A stretch of 64,000 nucleotides of DNA from Balaenoptera acutorostrata (Eukaryota > Chordata > Mammalia > Artiodactyla > Balaenopteridae). The translations under genes and the position numbers were made by a program. The DNA lies in NCBI RefSeq assembly GCF_949987535.1, contig NC_080071.1, forward strand, positions 21,599,032-21,663,031, given 5' to 3'. Below the pieces are notes generated by a model. That model ran no database searches and was not told the origin of the DNA. It saw only the letters and a list, made by a program, of their open reading frames with translations. Position 1 is the first letter of the stretch. Each line of letters begins with the position of its first letter. This document shows, in pieces, positions 59,975 through 64,000 of this stretch.

Positions 59975-60368
59975 ACTTGGTGCCTTAAAAACACAAATTT
60001 ATAATCCTGCAAGTCAGAAGCTTGAAATGAGTTGTTTAGGGCTAAAATCAAGGTGTTGACAGGGTGCTACCTTCTGGGGACTTCAAGGAAGAATCTGTTT
60101 CTTGCTTCTTTCAGCTTCTAGAGGCTGCCAGCATCCACTGGTTCCTGGCTACATTACTCCAATCTCTGTTGCCCTATTGCCACCTTCTCTATTAACCTCT
60201 TATAAAATATCTTGTGATTATGTTTAGGATTCACCCAGGATAAATGCCCCATCTCAAGTTCTTTCACTTAATCATATCTGCAAGTCCCTTTTGCCATATA
60301 AAGCAACATTTTTAGGTTCTAGAAATTAAGATGTGGACATTTCTGGGGGGCCACTGTTCAGTCTACCA
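59975..60368. repeat. Ancient interspersed repeat, possibly LTR-related
   Basis: Contains a gctaaaatcaaggtgttgac stretch near 60040, a cttctagaggctgccagca stretch near 60114 and ends with acatttctggggggccactg and tgttcagtctaccacag. This recalls a common old mammalian repeat ending in a ggggacacaattcagtc-type sequence. I do not assign a family. Confidence 0.4.
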
Positions 60369-60800
60369 CAGTAGTCAACTCCTCTCTCACCCAGCTGCCA
60401 GCAACCACTGTCCTCTTAGTTCTGTCCCTGTAGCTTTGCCTTTTCCAGAAAGTCATATAAACACAATGATTACAGTATGTTGCCTTTGGAGTCTGGTTTC
60501 TTAGCAAGATGCACATGAGATTCATCCATATTATTACACTTATAAGTAGTTCATTCCTTTGTATTGCTAAGAAGTATTCCACTGCATGGATGTACCATAC
60601 TATGTTTATCCATTAACAAGTTGAGGGACATTTGTGTTGTTTCCAGGTTTTGACAAACACTCATGTGTAGTTTTTGGAGTGAACGTAGTTTTCATTTCTC
60701 TTGGGTAAATACCTAGGAATAGGACTGCTAGGTTGCATGGTAAGTGCATGTTTAACTTTCTAATAAACTGCCAAACTGTGTTCCAATGTGTCTGTACTCC
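60369..60800 (-). mobile_element. Old L1 3' end
   Basis: Minus-strand L1 3' UTR to ORF2 end, with 'cccagctgccagcaaccact' near 60389, 'tagttcattcctttgtattg' near 60546 and 'ttctcttgggtaaataccta' near 60696. Frames are broken. Confidence 0.65.
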
Positions 60801-60859
60801 TTATGTCTTTTCTAAAGCACACAGTCACCCACTGAGTAAACAATGAAAAAGTGTTCATA

Positions 60860-61330
60860 AAGAAAAAGTGGAGAAAATAGATTTTGGGTATAAACACTGT
60901 TTGCCAAAGAAATAGGAATGAATTCTCAATACAGAAAGATATAGAAATAAAAATAGAAAAGTACATTTAAGAAACAGGACAGATAGTACTAAAGGCTCCA
61001 ACATATAGGTAATAATAATATTAGAAATTACTTAGAGAATAATAGAGGAGCAATATTGAATAGATAATAGCTGAAAAATTTCCAGAACTGAGGAGATATT
61101 TAAATCGACAGATTGATAATGCACAAGCAGAATAAAGAGTCACAACCAGATACATTATGATGAAAATGTGGGGTATTAAAGAGAAAATCTTCAATCTACC
61201 AGAAAGTATAAACAGATTTCCTAAAAGAATGAAAATTAAGACTGACAGCAGGAATTTCATCAACTGTTGATGAAATAATAAAGAAATAAATCAACAACTT
61301 TTTATGTGAAATATTAGGACCAGAAATATT
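60860..61330 (+). mobile_element. Weak match to an old L1-lineage ORF1 region
   Basis: The plus strand has aatttccagaactgaggaga, 'acaagcagaataaagagtca' and 'ccagatacattatgatgaaa' in the order seen in old L1/HAL1 ORF1 regions, at high divergence. Confidence 0.35.
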
Positions 61331-61647
61331 TCAGAATTGAGATTTTATGGGAGGAGGGAGGATGTTAGAAAATTAATATGGTCCATATACTGTATATTAC
61401 ATAGCACATTTAGCCAGCTCTGAGGAACAAGGCTTAAGTAGCAAGGTGAGAGGAAGAGAGTTGACAACAGGCTCCAGAAGCTTCTACAGAGCTATGAAGA
61501 GATAGGGACATCATGGTAGGGAAGATATGACAAACTGTACTAACTTTGTTTGGAAGCTGCAAAGTAATCACCAATTTGCATGATTTTGTTACCTTGTTTC
61601 TCTGTACTGTTTATGCAAAAAGAGTATAAAGAAGTTAAAGCTTCCAG

Positions 61648-61861
61648 GACTTCCCTGGTGGCACAGTGGTTAAGAATCTGCCTGCCAATGCAGGGGACAT
61701 GGGTTCGAGCCCTTGTCCGGGAAGATCCCACATGCCATGGAGCAACTAAATCCGTGTGCCACAACTACTGAGCCTGTGCTCTAGAGCCCATGAGCCACAA
61801 CTACTGAAGTCCAAGCACCACAACTACTGAAGCCTGCATGCCTTGAATAAAAATGCATGTT
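61648..61861 (+). mobile_element. CHR-type SINE, 3'-truncated and tailless, exact 18-bp TSD
   Basis: The head gacttccctggtggcacagt and B box gggttcgagcccttgtccgg lead into ccacaactactgaagcc units, then the copy stops partway with tgaataaaaatgcatgtt. No poly(A) or AAAT tail is present. The exact repeat agaagttaaagcttccag at 61630-61647 and 61862-61879 shows that the shortened form itself inserted. Confidence 0.9.
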
Positions 61862-61939
61862 AGAAGTTAAAGCTTCCAGACCTTTTCTCCCAAAACATCT
61901 AACTGCAAAAATCCTTCTTCTGGTACCCAGAGGTCCACT

Positions 61940-62157
61940 CTTTTTTATTTTTTAATTAATTAATTAATTTATTTATTTACGGCTGCATTGGGTCTTTGTT
62001 GCTGCGCATGGGTTTTCTCTAGTTGTGGCGAGCAGGGGCTACTCTTCGTTGCGGTGCACGGGCTTCTCATTGCGGTGGCTTCTCTTGTTGTGGTGCACAG
62101 GCTCTAGGCATGCGGACTTCAGTAGTTGTGGCATGCGGGCTTCAGTAGTTGTGGCAC
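61940..62157 (-). mobile_element. CHR-type SINE, long form, 5'-truncated
   Basis: The minus strand has the arm and tail (plus-strand view: (AATT/ATTT)n, then ggctgcattgggtctttgtt, then gtagttgtggca repeats) but lacks the tRNA-like head. It ends at 62157 in unrelated AT-rich sequence. Confidence 0.85.
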
Positions 62158-62470
62158 AATATACACAATATATACATTCTTTTATATAAAAATGAGATTA
62201 TACAAATTGTACCTTTGTTACATTGTAACTATCCTTATTCATATTCCCTTTTACATTATTTGTTAATGTACTCTTAGTGTCACTAAGAGTTACAGCATAA
62301 CTATATCCTCATTTGCACACTTTTCTTATTCATTCTTATAGTCTGGAAGAAATTATTTCCTACAGTGACTTTCTAAGACACAAAATAGAAGCATCAGGTA
62401 TAGTAACCTTCTTATATGTCATAGATCAAAGAGGTATTTTAAAAACCTTCCCTAAGAAATGCTACATTTT

Positions 62471-62753
62471 CTTTCTTTTTTTTATTTTATTTTTTTATTT
62501 TTTTTAATTTTTTTTTCTTTCTTTTTTTTAAAACATTAATTTATTTATTTGGCCGCGCCAGGCCTTAGTTGTGGCACACGGGATCTTCGTTGCCGCGTAC
62601 AGGATCTTCGTTGTGGCATGCAGGATCTTTAGTTGCTGCATGTGGGATCTTCAGTCACAGCATGAGGGATCTAATTCCGTAACCAGGGATTGAACCCGGG
62701 CCCCCTGCATTGGGAGCGCGGAGTCTTAACCACTGGACCACCAGGGAAGTCCC
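62471..62753 (-). mobile_element. CHR-related SINE, variant form, exact 17-bp TSD
   Basis: The minus-strand head gggacttccctggtggtcca is followed by gttcaatccctggttacgga and then several repeats based on a gaagatcc(t/c)gcatgc unit. This is a different body from the other long copies. The tail is T/A-rich. The repeat aagaaatgctacatttt at 62454-62470 and 62754-62770 is exact. Confidence 0.9.
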
Positions 62754-62770
62754 AAGAAATGCTACATTTT

Positions 62771-63165
62771 AAAAATATTTATTTATTTGTTTGTTTGTTT
62801 ATTTATTTATTTATTTATTTTTGGCTGTGTTGGGTCTTCGTTGCTGCCTGCAGGCTTTCTCTAGTTGTGGCGAGCAGGGGCTACTCTTCGTTGTGGTGCT
62901 TGGGCTTTTCACTGCAGTGGCTTCTCCTATTGTGGAGCACGCGCTCTAGGCTCACAGACTTCAGTAGTTGTGGCAGACGGGCTTCAGTAGTTGTGGCACA
63001 TGGGCTCAGTAGTTGTGGTTCGCGGGCTCTGGAGTGCAGGCTCAGTAGTTGTGTCGCACAGGCTTAGTTGCTCCGCAGCATGTGGGACCTTCCTGGACCA
63101 GGGCTCGAACCCTGTCCCCTACATTGGCAGGTGGATTCCTAACCACTGCGCCACCAGGGAAGTCC
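62771..63165 (-). mobile_element. CHR-type SINE, long form, stacked on the previous one
   Basis: The minus-strand head gggacttccctggtggcgca, repeated ccacaactactga units and an (AAAT)n/(AAAC)n tail. The duplication ctacatttt at 62762-62770 and 63166-63174 lies inside the right-hand target repeat of the neighbouring SINE, so this one inserted second. Confidence 0.9.
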
Positions 63166-63174
63166 CTACATTTT

Positions 63175-63428
63175 CATGTACAGAATTTCCTGTCAAACAG
63201 GCCAAGCTGTCCACATCATGCTTATTTACTAAAATGGAATTTGAGAGTGGAGGTATCATTGCTTGAAAGAATTAAGAGTAATGTCAAAATCTTTTTTTAT
63301 GCCCCTGCTATGCCCTTTCATGTATGCATGTTGAACTAGACTGCTCATCAGTTTTGTAATATAAAGTTTTATGAATTTAATCATAGAACTCTATGATTTT
63401 AATAAGAGGGAGATATGACAGTGTTTCC
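63175..63428. other. No feature recognised
   Basis: Short unique stretch between a SINE and a very short L1 insertion. Confidence 0.3.
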
Positions 63429-63438
63429 ACTCTATTTA

Positions 63439-63574
63439 TTTATTTTTTAACATCTTTATTGGAGTATAATTGCTTTACAATGGTGTGTTGGTTTCTGCTT
63501 TTTAACAGAGTGAATCAGCTATACATATACATATATCCCCATATCTCCTCCCTCTTGCGTTTTCCTCCCACCCA
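63439..63574 (-). mobile_element. Very short L1 insertion (3' UTR only), 10-bp TSD
   Basis: The minus strand holds only the last 136 bases of the same L1 3' UTR as the copy at 16281 (taacatctttattggagtat, cagctatacatatacatata). The repeat actctattta at 63429-63438 and 63575-63584 brackets it. Confidence 0.88.
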
Positions 63575-63584
63575 ACTCTATTTA

Positions 63585-64000
63585 AAAGGTGCAACTAAAA
63601 CATACAGAAATGTTCTACTGAGGCTGTAGAAATTTTATTAATAATTTACAGATACCAAATAAAATATAAGTATAATTTATTTAGAAAGAATGCATATCTA
63701 TGAATTTTAAAATGTAACATTTGATAACTTACATAATAATTTAACTAAGGTAGAAGAGTTAAAAATAATAAATAGGATGTGCATTTTACAACTTTCAACT
63801 CAATTTTTTTATTTTTATTTTTTATTTTGAAGTGATTTCAGACTTACAAGCTACAAAACACAAACCACTCAGTGCCAAGAATGTGGTTTCTAAATATCAT
63901 CCTCCAATTTAAAATAAAAAGCCAGGGGCTGTGAAGAAACAGCAGACTGTAGAGCTGGAACAGGGAAAATACCAATACAAGACAAGGCAGAAGCATTTTG
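63585..64000. other. No clear feature; possible old L1 trace at 63800-63860
   Basis: AT-rich sequence. The segment gaagtgatttcagacttaca near 63829 resembles the start of old L1 3' UTRs in minus orientation, but the match is too short to be sure. Confidence 0.3.

Overview
This is mammalian nuclear DNA, almost certainly from a whale or dolphin. The main evidence is about 19 SINEs with a tRNA-like head reading 'ttccctggtggcgcagtggt' and, in the long form, an arm containing 'gatagtgagaggccc'. This is the CHR family known from cetaceans and hippos. The LINEs are all of the L1 lineage, and I saw no BovB-type LINE of the kind abundant in ruminants. I found no intact multi-exon host gene and no structural RNA gene.

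Layout. Positions 1-8390 are largely free of recognisable transposons. They hold a CpG island (about 2030-3660) with two perfect CRE octamers at its edges, a YY1-type motif and a G-quadruplex repeat. This looks like the promoter or first-exon region of a gene I cannot name. From about 8.4 kb to the end the window is a transposon graveyard: old L1 pieces in both orientations, CHR SINEs, a solo LTR, hAT, pogo/Tigger and probable MuDR-type DNA transposons, and simple repeats. Short stretches with nothing recognisable lie between them. At 15.3-16.2 kb there is a processed retrocopy of ribosomal protein S6 mRNA with an open 247-codon frame and a 15-bp target duplication.

The most notable element is a young L1 on the minus strand (36391-41623). 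Both ORF1 (301 aa) and ORF2 (1272 aa) are uninterrupted, it is flanked by an exact 14-bp target duplication, and it carries about 170 bp of apparent 3' transduced sequence with a tandem duplication. Only the 5' UTR is missing.

The repeats preserve their history. Many SINEs have clear target duplications, so nested orders can be read directly, for example old L1, then Tigger1-type element, then CHR SINE at 58.7-59.4 kb, or two SINEs stacked on one target site at 62.45-63.17 kb. At least five CHR SINEs end in two A-rich runs separated by unrelated sequence, all inside the target duplication, which suggests SINE-mediated 3' transduction. One SINE appears to have inserted without a normal A tail. 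One SINE-head/L1-3'-end fusion looks like a template-switch chimera. I found no new enzymatic or defence system. The interest here is in promoter DNA and retrotransposition products.
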